Shown here: positions 1 through 10,310 of the stretch, piece after piece | How the letters are laid out: each line of letters begins with the position of its first letter | Position numbering within the stretch: position 1 is the stretch's first letter | From: Eimeria necatrix | Lineage: Eukaryota; Apicomplexa; Conoidasida; Eucoccidiorida; Eimeriidae | Assembly (NCBI RefSeq): GCF_000499385.1 | Contig: NW_013652346.1 | Span: 17,501 to 62,500 of the forward strand | Reading direction: 5' to 3' | Length of the DNA stretch: 45,000 bases | Position numbers and translations under genes: made by a program | The notes under the pieces: generated by a model | Told to the model about the DNA's origin: nothing | Database searches by the model: none | The model's input: the letters and a program-made list of their open reading frames with translations, nothing else

Positions 1-110
1 CTGCTGCTGCTGCTGGGCGTGGTGCGCGCAGCGCGGGCCTGCAGCTTATCCCGCAGACTGCGCACCTTGGAGTGCAGCAGATCGAGGTCTCTGGCGTCGT
101 CTTTCATCAT
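1..110 (-). CDS. Possible 3' part of a coiled-coil protein, cut by the window edge
   Basis: On the minus strand an open frame starts at two adjacent ATG codons (110 and 107) and runs off the left edge. It reads MMKDDARDLDLLHSKVRSLR and then continues as DKLQARAART and a Ser run. The charged heptad-like pattern suggests a short coiled coil. Upstream of the ATG pair the same frame is a Ser run from AGC repeats, so the true start may lie further right or be an exon edge. I do not recognise the family. Neighbouring minus-strand DNA (1502-1553) has an exon-like segment that could belong to the same gene, but nothing links them directly. Confidence 0.33.
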   Translation of the reverse strand, partial: MMKDDARDLDLLHSKVRSLRDKLQARAARTTPSSSS

Positions 111-971
111 GTTGCTGCTGCTGCTGCTGCGGCTGCTGCTGCTGCTGCTGCAGCTGCTGCTGCAGCGGCGGGCTCTGCGTCTGCTGCCGCAGCACAAGTA
201 GCTGTTGCTGCTGCTTCTAGAGGCCAATCTAATGTAAGGGTTTGCCGGGCCGGCAACCACTCATTATGAAGCCTAGGAAAGCCGCATTTGAGGCCCTCCT
301 TGCTGCTGCTGCTGCTGCTGCTGCTGCAGCGGCTGCTGCTGGTGTTGTTGCTGCTGCTGCTGTTGTTGTTGCTGCCGCTGCTGTTTCGCTGGGCAATGGG
401 AGCAGACGCCCGCAGCGGCAATCAGTGTGGGGCTTCCTAGGCCTTTGCTGAAGGTATTTTTGCTGCAGCTGCTGTTCAGGGTCTTTGCTGCTGCTGCAGT
501 CGCCTCTCCTGCTGCTGCTGCTGCTGCAGATGCTGCATGCAGAGGATAAGGTGGGAGAGTTAGGGCCGGACTGTGGCCGCCAAAAGAGGGGGAGCTGCAG
601 AAAAGCGTATTATATTCCAGCAGAAAGGGATTCTGTTTGCTGCAGCAGCAGCAGCAGCAGCAGCAGCCCCATGCCGAGGCCTCGCATGCAGACAACGCTG
701 GCTGCTGCTGCAGCAGAACGAAGCGAGGCCTTTTTCTCCAAATTTTCTCGCTATAAAGCCCCAAAAGAAGATATTTTAACAAAATAATTCATTTAATTCT
801 TTTTTTTCTCCCCAAAAATGCCCCAGGGCCTCCCCCGCGCAGACGCCGCATGCAGCGCCGCCCATAGTTAAGAGCCAACCCCCAGCAGCAGCGTTTTGCT
901 TCCAGTTTGCTGCTGACACAAATCTGCTGCTGCCAAGCCTTTGCTGCACTCGCCTAAACCCTTTCCTCTGC

Positions 972-1019
<48 letters not shown>

Positions 1020-1480
1020 CTGGCAGCAAATAGGGTGCCCCGGGGCCCCCGGAGAGTTGCTGGCTTGCTTGTTAGTTCCTGCTGCACTTGGGACTTGTGC
1101 TGATATTGGCCTTTTTCTTTTGCTGCTGCTGCTCTTTAAGCGAAATATTCCACGAGGCAGCAAAGCTGGCGGCCAGGGCTTCCTAGCGAGACCAAAAGCG
1201 TTCTTTTTTATTCCAAAAAGCTCTGAAAGTCCTCCAAAAAAAGCCCCCGCGAGCAGCAGCGCAGCGCAGCAGCAGCAGCAGCAGCAGCAGCTGCTGCTGC
1301 TGCTGAGGGCATTCTCTGGGCAGCAACTCTCAGAGTTTGGCTTTGCTGCTGCTTCGGAGCCCCAAAGGAAGAAGCAAATAAGCCAAAGAGGCGCCTTTTT
1401 ACTTTGCCTAAAAGTGACAGAAACTTGGACTTTAAGTGCCAAAAAATAAAACTCTAGACTTCCGAAAACAAAACAGCAAA
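111..1480. other. CTG/CAG repeat-rich stretch, no supported gene
   Basis: Interrupted CTG runs (about 110-160, 300-380, 485-530, 970-1016, 1120-1135) and CAG runs (640-667, 1268-1290) alternate with unique sequence. Several frames are open on both strands because the triplet repeat keeps all six frames free of stops. None shows a recognisable domain or a splice-consistent exon chain. It could be intron of a minus-strand gene spanning the left edge. Confidence 0.5.
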
Positions 1481-1481
1481 C

Positions 1482-1708
1482 CCTAAACCCTAAACCCTAA
1501 CCGTTGACGGGATAGTTCTTGTCGGGGAGAATCAAACCCGTGGGGTCATAACCCTAAACCCTAAACCCCAGGCGTTGTTAGAGCATCTGTTGCCGCGGAG
1601 AAACAAAGCCACCGCGCCGTAACCCTAAACCCTAAACCCTAAACCCTAGGCGTTGACAGGGTTTCTTGTCGGGGATAAACAAACCCACCGCGTCATAACC
1701 CTAAACCC
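1482..1708. repeat. Telomere-like AAACCCT tracts interleaved with a triplicated ~52-bp unit
   Basis: Short CCCTAAA tracts alternate with three diverged copies of one unit, at about 1502-1553, 1571-1623 and 1649-1698. All three keep the core GGCGTTG or CCGTTGAC at one end and GTCATAACCC or CCGTAACCC at the other. The copies are more similar to each other than chance, and each is bounded by telomere-like repeats. Confidence 0.75.
1502..1553 (-). CDS. Candidate internal exon of an unidentified minus-strand gene
   Basis: On the minus strand this segment follows an AG and is followed by GT. It reads GYDPTGLILPDKNYPVN plus one base, with no stop. The two neighbouring copies of the unit read YDAVGLFIPDKKPCQR and YGAVALFLRGNRCSNN in the same frame, so the frame is open in all three. 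This could be a real 17-codon exon with two decayed duplicates, or chance. No family recognised. Confidence 0.28.
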
Positions 1709-4700
1709 TTGAATTTAAACATTAACAGGAAAACTCTTGCATGCATTCTGCCCACAGAGGCTGGCTGGGGCCTGCTGCGGTGGAGAAGCAGCTGCAAAGC
1801 TTCTTTTAGCAAGCTGCGAAGCTGAGCAGCAGAGAGCAGCAGCTGCAGCAGCTGCAGTAGCTGCAGCAGCTGCAGCAGCTGCAGCAGCTGCGGAAGCAAA
1901 TTGGCTGAAGGCAGCTGCTGCAGGCGCGGCTACTTGGCCGAGCTGGCTCTTGCTGCAGTTCCTGAAGCTGGTTATTTTGAGCGGTGCTTTTAATCCAGCT
2001 CTAGAAGAATAAAAAGAGTTTAAAAGGGCAAAACAGAAATCAGGAAAAATAAAATTTTCTGGCTTTTCAAAAAGCCAAACAAAAGACTTTTAAGCTCCGC
2101 CTCACACAGGGGGCAGCAGATGCCTCGGGGCTCCGTCTGTGGGCATTCGCTCCAAAGTGACTTTGCCATTTAAATATTTTTTTATATTTGTTTAAGGATT
2201 ATTTTGTCCCAAGTCATTGGATCTTTTTGTCTGGTTTTTGAAGAAAGTACTGAATTAAGTTCGGTGCTTTCTTTGCAGGGTCCTTTCGCCGTTTTTTTTG
2301 AGAAAGTGTTGAATTAAATTGAATTGAACTGGACAACAGCAGGCTGGTTCGAGCAGGCTTGAGACACAAAAGGTCTCAGCATTTTTCACATTTGTGCAGC
2401 AGCAGCAGCTAGTTGGTGTGTTTGTGCCACCGAGCTTCTTGTCATGCGGAAACCCTAAACCCTAGCTCATCAGCTGCTGCTCCCGCAGCAGCAGCTGCCG
2501 GGAAACTCCCCTTTGCTGCGCTGCTCAAAGGCTGCAGAAAGCCACAGGGAGCTACTTGTGGCATTCCCGATAAAAAGACTGGCATAGCCGTGATAGCTTC
2601 TGACGCGGCTGTGGAGGCATCAAGCTGCTGGGTGATTCAAGCCCCCGCGGGAATAGCAGCAGCAGCTGCTGCTGCTCCTGGAGCTGCTGTTGCAGCTTCT
2701 GCTGCAGGAGGTACTGCTGAAATTACTGCTGCAGCAACGAGCCTGCTGCAAAGCCGAAGCTTGGCCGCGCAGCTTGGATACTGCCAGCTACTTCCGGGGT
2801 GACGGGGCCCCGAAGAGAGGCTGGGGAAATGAAAAAGTTCAAAAGCAGCACAGCATGCGGGTGCAAGCCACGCCGAAAGGGGCTATTTGAACTATCGCAA
2901 AAAAAACTACAAGTTGCTGCTTTTGTGCTGCACAGGCGGGCTGTTTGGAATTGTCCACGAGGGGGAAGTTGCCGGCCCTCAAGGCCGCGACGCCGGCAGC
3001 CTACGGCAGGTGAAATGGCTTTGAAATGCGGAGAAAAATAAAATTAAAAAGGCCTTTCAACTCAAATTAAACCAAAAAGCTACAAGGCAGGCTTGAAACG
3101 AGTCTGCAGATGGTCTCGTTGCATGCAAAGCTGGGCGCTGTGGACATTTGGGCTGCAGCGCATTCGCCGCTGTAAACAAATACCTCCATGGTATTCCAGA
3201 AGAATCCTTTTAGGGCTATTGTTGAAATTTGATTGCGATAGTCCAGAAAAAGTCCTTTTAAGGGGTTTTAATCGCTGGATCTTGTTGCCGATCTTCCGAA
3301 AGAATGCCATTTTAGGGCTTTCAGTCGCTGAATTTCGGGAACGATATTTCAGAAAATGTCCTTTTAGGAAGTTTTAATTGCTGAAAATTGAGGTAAGTGT
3401 AGCGGCCGTTAGGACGAAGGGCCAGTAGAAAGAAAAATTCTGAAGTCCATTTCACCAACCCGCAGCCTTCAAATAAGATTGAGAATCAGTGGAGAATATT
3501 CTTCAGAAAGTGCAGCTGCACTGCAGGGGCAATAACTCAGGGACAAGTCCTTTAAGCCCAGATAAAAATGGGAAAGCCACGAGGCACCAAAGAGTTAAGA
3601 AAAGAATAGTTGAGGTGAAGGAGAAGATCCTTGTCCGTAGTGAAGACACGGGGAATAAACGGGAATTAGAACTTCGACTGCTTTGATAAAAAGACAATTG
3701 GAATTCGCCGAAGACTTCATGTGAGTGGCCTGACTTCAAAGGCCAGCCTCCACAGTTGTCTTTCCAACATGCTCTGCTTTAAAAGGTGGTGGTTTTGAAT
3801 TCCTAAGGAGCTGATATATTAGGCCATGGAGCCTGCTGGCCCCAAGCAACGAAAGACAGAAAGAAAGGTACCAATTTTGGGTAGGATTTTGGTCCTTAAT
3901 GCTCGACTTACTGGCCATGAATCAAACTTGTACAAAAGGCATTTTATTAAAGTTTACCTTCTACGCACTTGCTAATTTCGTAGCTCTTTCCTAAGAATAA
4001 ACCTCCTTCAGGATAAAATATGCCTGTCTGTTGTTTACAAAATGTGAAAAGTTATGCTTTTAGATTTACGCGCTGCACTGGCCTTCTAGTTGGTTATCTT
4101 TGGGTTTCGGGCACTTGACCAGCCCAATAGAAATGTTTAAGAAGTCCCAAATATAGCACCCATAAAAGGCACTCCCAGAAGTATTTGTACTACTTATAAA
4201 ATGCCTAGAAGAAAGATTTTTATTTCCATTTTGGCGAGACATTTCACTCGGCAGTCACAGAAAAAAAAGCGAAGTCGGAGATTCGCAGCTCTCATTTGAT
4301 TTGGCTAAGCGTAGCCAGCCCGTAGGCTTTCTCGCAAAAGCATTTAATTTAAATTTTAGAAGATTGTGTTGTTTTACTTCTTGTGAATTCTCAGTAGACT
4401 CCCTCGGGGGCTGCAGATGCAGCAAATTGATAGCAGCAAACTACAAGCAGCAAGCAGCAAACATGCAGCAGTTAGGAGTGAAAGGAAAAACCGGCATGTT
4501 GCGCAGCAGCAAACTGCTCCAAAAATCTAGCAAAGAAAAAAAAGCAAAGAAGGATTGAATTGGATCAAGAAATGCTCGGAAAAACGGATTTCTTTAGAGA
4601 AAAGCATTTTGAAAAGCACAAGATATAGCAAGCCGCAGCAAGAGCCACCAGCTCTTGATGTGCTGCTGAAATAAAGAAAGTGCTAATTGTTTTAGCAGCA

Positions 4701-4772
4701 AGAAATGCTGCAAAAGCGCCATCTGGTCTGCCCCTGGCACACCCGGATATAATTTACTGGCTTTCCAGGACT

Positions 4773-4807
<35 letters not shown>

Positions 4808-4930
4808 TTCAGCAGCACTTAAGCTTTCGCGCGCTTGCTGCGCCAATCAACTGAAAAGAAAGGACAGCAAAAGACTTGTAATGAAGCTGAAACAACAAAT
4901 TAAATCAAACAACAAAACTGTTTTCAAAAA
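1709..4930. other. Repeat-poor intergenic-like region, no supported gene
   Basis: Base composition is more even here than elsewhere. There is a CAG-rich patch at 1826-1895, an alanine-coding open stretch at about 2470-2800 with no recognisable domain, a degenerate ~50-bp tandem repeat (3192-3390) and a short CAG run at 4772-4806. Open frames on both strands lack conserved motifs, and several lack an ATG. Nothing convincing was found as a gene. Confidence 0.5.
3192..3390. repeat. Degenerate ~50-bp tandem repeat, four units
   Basis: Four successive units begin ATTCCAGAAGAA, AGTCCAGAAAAA, ATCTTCCGAAAGAA and ATTTCAGAAAATG. Each continues with a CCTTTTAGG-like or CCATTTTAGG segment and then a TTGCTGAA or TCGCTG segment. 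Spacing is about 48-54 bp. The copies are diverged, suggesting an old expansion. Confidence 0.6.
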
Positions 4931-5002
4931 GGGCCGTTCCGGGAATTGAACCCGGGACCTCTCGCACCCAAAGCGAGAATCATACCACTAGACTAAACGG
5001 CC
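4931..5002 (-). tRNA. tRNA-Pro (UGG anticodon)
   Basis: The minus strand folds into a full cloverleaf. The acceptor stem GGCCGTT pairs with AACGGCC. The anticodon stem CTCGC/GCGAG holds the loop TTTGGGT, giving anticodon TGG. The T arm is CCGGG-TTCAATT-CCCGG and the discriminator base is C. No intron and no encoded CCA. A TTTTT run directly downstream on the minus strand fits an RNA polymerase III terminator. The 72 nt are identical to the copy at 17630-17701. Confidence 0.97.
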
Positions 5003-6184
5003 ATGAGAGTTCATTTAAACAAATGGTGTTAAGCCACACTCTTCAGTTCTTGTTTTAATTCAAAGAAGTTCTTTTTGCAATAAAAGTCCTTTTCTTTATG
5101 CTGAGTTGTGTTTTAAGGAGAAGTCCGAAATGTTTCATTAACGTTTAAGAACATAAGTGGATTTTCGGGGTTGACGGAGTGGAAAAGTATCCCAAGAGAA
5201 AAGCTTTTTTGAAAGTTTGAAAAGATTTTATCCAAGTTTTACTTTTTTGGTAAAACTGGCCTTCGAGTTATTAATAATGTTTTCTGCATTTTGAGGACTT
5301 GGGAAAAAAAAGCACTTTTGCTTCGGAGTCAAACTCCGAAGCAAAAGTACCTTTTTTTTCCCAAGTCCAAAAGTTAAGGAAATGGTGTTGCTGTTGAAGT
5401 TCGCTAAAAAGGCTTTAAGCAAAAGATGCAGCAAAGATAATAAAAGAATTAAATTAAAGAGATATTTTTTTAAAGACAAAACAGTGGAAGAAAATAAGAA
5501 TGAAAGTAAATGAAGTAAAAGCAACAAAAGTTGGCAGCCTTTAAAAGACTTCATACTTTCAAATGCAGCAACTCTTGAGATATAAAACTTGCGGGGAAGT
5601 TTTTAAAGTGGGATAAGAACATTTAAAGTGAACTTTTCTTTGAAGACAGCCGCAATTTCTGTAGAATTGCAAAAACTTTAATTTCAAGTTGCTGCTTTTT
5701 ACTGCAATTTATCTTCATTTAATTCACTGGCATTCTCGAGCCATTTGCATGCGCCAGCCTGCAGCAAAACACTTTAAAGAATCAAAAAAAGAATTTCAAA
5801 TAAATAAAAATAAAAACAGTTCAGATAAAAGCAAGAAACAGAGAAGCAGCAGCAGCCCATTCAAGTTTACCCTGAGCTAAATAGCCAACTGACTTGAACA
5901 GATTTTGAACATTTCGCGGCAAAAAAGGATATTTTCGGAGGCCAAAAAAGCCAGATTTGAATATTTTAATTTAAAATTGTAATAATAATTGCTTTTTAAT
6001 ATTATTCTCCATTAATTGGAGTTCAAAAAAAAGTTTTCCAGAGTCTTTTGAAGTGCCCGGGAAGCCCGGATCCGCGGCGACGGCGCGTTCTTCAGCTGTT
6101 TAAACTCAGTAAAAGCATTTTAATTTGTTTGTAGAATTAATAAATTAAAATTAATTTTTTAATTTAAAAAATATAATCAAAAGT
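5003..6184. other. AT-rich spacer between two tRNA genes
   Basis: No coding exon is supported. It holds a 74-bp near-perfect foldback (5295-5368) and otherwise A/T-rich unique sequence. Confidence 0.6.
5295..5368. repeat. Near-perfect inverted repeat (long hairpin)
   Basis: The left arm GGACTTGGGAAAAAAAAGC then ACTTTTGCTTCGGAGT is mirrored by the right arm ACTCCGAAGCAAAAGT then ACCTTTTTTTTCCCAAGTCC. The loop is three bases (CAA). The arms are about 35 bp with one mismatch or bulge near the A/T run. As RNA it would form a single long stem. Confidence 0.9.
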
Positions 6185-6255
6185 AGCACCGCATGGTTTC
6201 GATCCATGGACCTGGGGGTTATGAGCCCCCCACTCTCCCACTGAGCTACGGTGCT
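6185..6255 (-). tRNA. Initiator tRNA-Met (CAU anticodon)
   Basis: The minus strand gives a 71-nt cloverleaf. The acceptor is AGCACCG/CGGTGCT. The anticodon stem GGGGG/CCCCC holds loop CTCATAA (anticodon CAT). The T arm is CATGG-ATCGAAA-CCATG. The A1-U72 pair and AUCGAAA in the T loop, in place of the usual TTCRA form, are features of eukaryotic initiator tRNA, so initiator rather than elongator is preferred. A TTTT run lies just downstream. Confidence 0.93.
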
Positions 6256-6296
6256 GTGGGAGCCCCCCCAAGCTTTCCCCTGCAAATATGAAGTGG

Positions 6297-6347
6297 CTAG
6301 GGTTTAGGGTTTAGGGTTTAGGGTTTAGGGTTTAGGGTTTAGGGTTT
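6297..6347. repeat. Telomere-like (TTTAGGG)n tract
   Basis: About seven perfect TTTAGGG units lie 42 bp 5' of the initiator tRNA gene, outside any recognised transcription unit. Confidence 0.95.
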
Positions 6348-6840
6348 GGGCAGCGTAGACTCCAGCAGCAAATGCACAGAAATGCGTAGAGTTGGGGGAC
6401 GCATTTTTGCAAGTGGAAATACTTGTGAAGAGTTTTGAATTATTTTAAGAGAAAAGTAAAAGTTGGAAATTATTTATTGAATTATTTGAAAGAAAAAAAT
6501 AAGTTGGAAATTATTTATTTAATTATTTGAAAAACAAAATAAAAATTAAAAGTTAAAAGTCTTAATTTTGAAACAGTTTTGGCAAATTCGGTTAACTCCA
6601 TTAACTTGGAAAAACTGGAAAAGAGCTAAAAGTTTTTCTTTTTTAATTTATTTTAATTTTGAACTTCTGGAAAATAAAATTCTTTTTATTTTATTTTTTA
6701 AAATTAAAATTTGAAACTCTTTCTATTTTGATTTCAGTGGACTTCCAAATTTGGAAATTTCAAATTTTTCAGTTTGATTTTTTAAATTGAAAGTTTTCAA
6801 TTTTAAATAAAGTTATTTTCATTCAAAAACAAAAGCTACA

Positions 6841-7187
6841 GCAAAGAAGCAGCAGCAGCAATGAAGCAGCAGCAACAAACAAGCAGTAGCAGCAAAGAAG
6901 CAGCAGCAGCAAAGGAGCAGCAGCAGCAGAGAAGCAGCAGCAGAGAAGCAGCAGCAGCAGAGAAGCAGCAGCAGCAGAGAAGCAGCAGCAGCAAAGAAGC
7001 AGCAGCAGCAAAGAAGCAGCTGCAGCAAAAAAGCTGCTGCAGCAAAGAGACAGCTGCAGCAAAGAAGCAGCAGCAGCAAAGACGCAGCAGCAGCAGAGAA
7101 GCAGCAGCAGCAAAGACGCAGCAGCAGCAGAGAAGCAGCAGCAGCAAAGAAGCAGCAGCAGCAAAGAAGCAGCAGCAGCAGAGAAAA
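6841..7187. repeat. 16-bp minisatellite, consensus AGAAGCAGCAGCAGCA
   Basis: Roughly twenty units differ mainly by A/G at one position and by loss or gain of one CAG. Because 16 is not a multiple of three, one reading frame passes through Gln, Ser and Ala runs in turn (KQQQQ, RSSSS, KEAAAA). This reading is a by-product of the period and is not taken as evidence for a gene. Confidence 0.85.
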
Positions 7188-7482
7188 AGACGGGCAGCGC
7201 CGCAAGAACAGCTAGAATTAAAAATTAAAAAAGGAACTTTTGTTTGAATTGTTTTATTTATTTAACTATTTAATGCTTTGAATGAATAAGTCTTTTAATT
7301 CAAAAAATGAAAATTAAATTTATTAAAAGCTGCTGGCATGCAAAAGAAATAATTCGCAGCAGCAGCAACAGCTTCTGCTGCAGCTGCAGCAGCAGCGACA
7401 GCAGCGAGAGCAGCAGCAGGCCCGCTGCTGCAGCAGCAGAAGCAGCAGCAGTAGCCGCAGGAGCTTCAGGCTCGCTGCTGCA

Positions 7483-7523
<41 letters not shown>

Positions 7524-7675
7524 GCAGCGGCAGCACCTGCAGCGTCAGCTGCAGCAGCAACTGCAGCAGCAACTGCAGCAGCAACAGCAGCACCCCACAG
7601 ACTCCCAGCCGGCCCTTCTAAACAAAAATATAAAAATATAAAAATATAAAAATATAAAAGACAAAATAATCTTCA

Positions 7676-7812
7676 TTGGGGCCCCTGTGGGGCCCCTGTG
7701 GGGCCCCTGTGGGGCCCCTGGGGGGCCCCTGGGGGCCCCTGAGTGTGGGGGCCCCTGGGGGCCCCCGGGGGGCCCCCTGCAGCCAGGGGCCCCCCGGGGG
7801 GCCCCCCTTGAA
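7676..7812. repeat. GGGGCCCC-rich array
   Basis: Repeated GGGGCCCCTGT and GGGGCCCCCG units, self-complementary on both strands. Similar arrays lie at 8576-8822, 22275-22830 and 27207-27318. Confidence 0.9.
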
Positions 7813-8115
7813 GTAGACCCTCCCCTTGTGGGCTGGACTTTCGGTTTTTGTTGGAAATAAACTTTATTGAATTAAATTTGTATTTATTTTGTTTTATTTT
7901 AATTCTTTTTAAACAAAGAAAGACCCTTTGGGGGCGGGGGCCCCCCGGGTTGTCTTGGCAGCCTGGGGCCCCAGGTCACCGCAGCAGCAGCAGCAGCAGC
8001 AGCAAGAGCAGCAGCAGCAGCAAACTGCAGCAGCAGCTTCTGCTGCTACTTATGGCTGCAGCAGCAGGTAGAAGACGCGGGCTTCCGCAGCAGTTGCAGT
8101 TAGATCTCGGGACAC

Positions 8116-8149
8116 ATGAGGCGCCCAACTTGCAATTTGCTGCTGCTGC

Positions 8150-8182
<33 letters not shown>

Positions 8183-8405
8183 AGCGCGGAGCTGCATTTA
8201 GACGCTGCAGCAGGCCGCTGCTGGGGCTCCCCGCAGTCCCGCACGCACTGCCCCACGGGCCACAGCGCATGCAGCAGCAGCAGCAGAGGCTTCAGCAGCA
8301 GCAGCAGCAGCAGCAGCAGCACGTGCAGCAGCAGCAGCAGCTCATCTCCGGGCCCCCCTTATTTCTAGCTCGGCCGTTTCCTCGAGGCGAATCCTCGCCC
8401 CTTCT

Positions 8406-8467
<62 letters not shown>

Positions 8468-8891
8468 ATGTGCCGGGGCCTTTATCTGCATTAATAGACC
8501 AATTAGCTTCTCTTAAAGACCCAAGAGCCAGGTAACTGCAGCAGCAGCAGCAGCAGCAGCTTTTACAAAACCACAAGGGGCCCCTGGGGGCCCCCCTGGG
8601 GGCCCCTGCGGGCCCTTGGGGGGCCCCCAGGGGCCCCCCAGCAAGGGCCGCGGGGGCCCCCTAAAAGGGCCCCTGGGGCCCCCCAGGGGCCCCTCAGGGG
8701 GTCCTGGGGGGCCCCTCAGGGGGCCCCTCAGGGGGCCCCCCAGGGGGCCCCTCAGGGGGCCCCCCGGGGCCTCAAAAAGGTCTTGGGGGCCCCTAAGGGG
8801 CTCTGTGGGCTTTCAGGGGCTTTTTTCAGGATTTTGTTTAAGCAGCAGCAGCAACAGCAGCAGCAACTTTGCTGCTGCTGCTGTTGCTGCA

Positions 8892-8923
<32 letters not shown>

Positions 8924-9030
8924 TCGTGCTTCAAGACCTGGGGCTCTGTTATTCGCGCTGCCGCTGCACAAGCTCTCTACCGCTGCTGCTGCTGAACTTG
9001 CTGCTGCTGAACTTGCTGCTGCTGCTGCTA

Positions 9031-9061
<31 letters not shown>

Positions 9062-9149
9062 TGCTACAGGATGCAGCACTTGATGGCCCTTGGGTCAACT
9101 GCGCAGCGCCTACACCCTCGCTTGAGGACCCCCGCAAACAAAGTCCAGG

Positions 9150-9193
<44 letters not shown>

Positions 9194-9577
9194 TTACTGC
9201 TGTTGTGCATGGCTCTGCTCTTGCTGCTGCTGCCGCTGTTGCTGCTGCTGCTGCTGCTGCAGCAGAGGCCTCTGAGTGGTCTTGTGATGCGCAGGGCTGC
9301 ATAAGTGAGGTGTATGTACATTGCACTCCCCGCCGCAGCAGCAGCGGCGAGCTGCTGCTGTTCTATGAAGGCGAATCAAGTCCGTCACTGCTGCAGCAGC
9401 AGCAGCAGCAGCAGCAGCAGCTGCTGCTGCTGCTGTTCGCTGCTGCGGGTGTTGCTGTTGCTGTAGCTAGCTGCTGCTGCGGTTGCTGCTCTGTCGGGCT
9501 GCTCTGGCTGCTGCTGCTGCTGCTGCGGCAGGTGGTGTTCTGCGCGCCCCTTTGGTGCTGCTGTTTCCATTTGCTTC

Positions 9578-9614
<37 letters not shown>

Positions 9615-9923
9615 AGATGCAGCTCTGACAGCCGGTCTGCTGCAGCTGCTGCTGCAGGGCCTGCGCGGCAGCAGGCCGTCTGAAGTACTGGCGCTGCCCA
9701 CAGACATTTTGAAGCGAGCCAATCTGCAGCAGTTTGTTGCAATCAGGTGCTGCTGCTGCTGCTGCTGCTGCGTTTGCTGCTGCTGCTGCTGCTGCTTTTG
9801 CTGCTGCTGCTGCTGCGCTTTCTGCTGCTGCTGCTGCTGTGCTTGCTTTGATTGTCATGGCTGCTGCTGCTGCGTGTGTAGCTGCCGCCGTTGTTGCTAG
9901 GAGTGTGGTGCCTGGAACTGCTG

Positions 9924-9966
<43 letters not shown>

Positions 9967-10152
9967 ACCCCCAGCACACTTGCTGCTGTTCTTGCTGTTG
10001 CTGTTTCCGCTGCGGTGTCGTTTGCCACTGGTGGTGCTGCTGCTGTTGCTGCTGCTGCCGCCACTTTGCTTTTGCTGCTGCTGCTGCTGCTGCTGCATTT
10101 GCCTCCCGCAGTACGGCTGCTGCTGCCGCTGCTGGCCTAACTACACTTACCT

Positions 10153-10189
<37 letters not shown>

Positions 10190-10310
10190 GCTCTGCAGCC
10201 GCATGAACGGCTTTGTCAACATATTACGGAAGATGAAGCAACAAGCAGCAGCAGCAGCTGCTGCTGCTGCTGCTGGTGCTGCTGCTGGTGCCGCAGCAGC
10301 ACAACCTTAG
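8116..10310 (+). CDS. sufE: SufE-type cysteine desulfurase activator, apicoplast-targeted
   Basis: SufE accepts sulfur from the desulfurase SufS for Fe-S cluster assembly, in apicomplexans an apicoplast pathway. Five exons join in phase: 8116-8531, 9070-9148, 9295-9379, 9617-9746, 10199-10310 (273 aa). Exon 1 starts MRRPTCNLLLL, with a poly-Leu core resembling a signal peptide, then an Arg-rich stretch and Gln and Ser runs that could act as transit peptide. The domain follows: LSALIDQLASLKDPRAR, then HLMALG, then NKVQ joined to GCISEVYV. This carries the Cys of the family pattern N-K-V-x-G-C-x-S-x-V. GLLQLLLQGLRG and the C-terminal RMNGFVNILRKMK fit the helices of the family. The tail is a poly-Ala run. 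The introns are mostly CTG repeats, and intron 1 also holds a GGGGCCCC array. Identity is firm; the leader boundary and function are inferred. Confidence 0.9.
8576..8822. repeat. GGGGCCCC-rich array inside SufE intron 1
   Basis: Dense GGGGCCCCC, GGGGCCCCT and AGGGGGCCC units lie between the exon 1 donor and the CTG tract that leads to exon 2. It would be transcribed and spliced out. Confidence 0.88.

Larger units (their letters stand above)
6348..8115. other. Intergenic region with minisatellites, upstream of SufE
   Basis: AT-rich DNA (6350-6840) is followed by a 16-bp minisatellite, a CAG-rich patch (7350-7600), short TAAAAATA repeats (7621-7660), a GGGGCCCC array, an AT-rich stretch and a CAG run (7982-8035). 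No exon with conserved motifs was seen. The last few hundred bases probably include the SufE promoter and 5' UTR. Confidence 0.5.

Noticed and set aside
2413..2802. Open Ala-rich plus-strand frame of about 130 codons
   Set aside because: It begins near a telomere-like unit and is mostly Ala codons from CTG/GCA repeats. There is no conserved motif and no clear splice partners.
3093..3377. Plus-strand frame of 94 codons (and an overlapping minus frame)
   Set aside because: It lies over the degenerate ~50-bp tandem repeat, and both strands are open for that reason. No motif recognised.
4301..4558. Lysine-rich plus-strand frame
   Set aside because: It has no ATG at its 5' end (starts at TTG), no acceptor-supported exon start and no homology I recognise.
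6861..7247. Frame alternating Gln, Ser and Ala runs
   Set aside because: Fully explained by a 16-bp tandem repeat read in one frame.
9307..9322. GAGGTGTATGTACATTGC as another dyad copy
   Set aside because: The right arm is broken and the sequence is explained as codons of the conserved SufE block EVYVHC.
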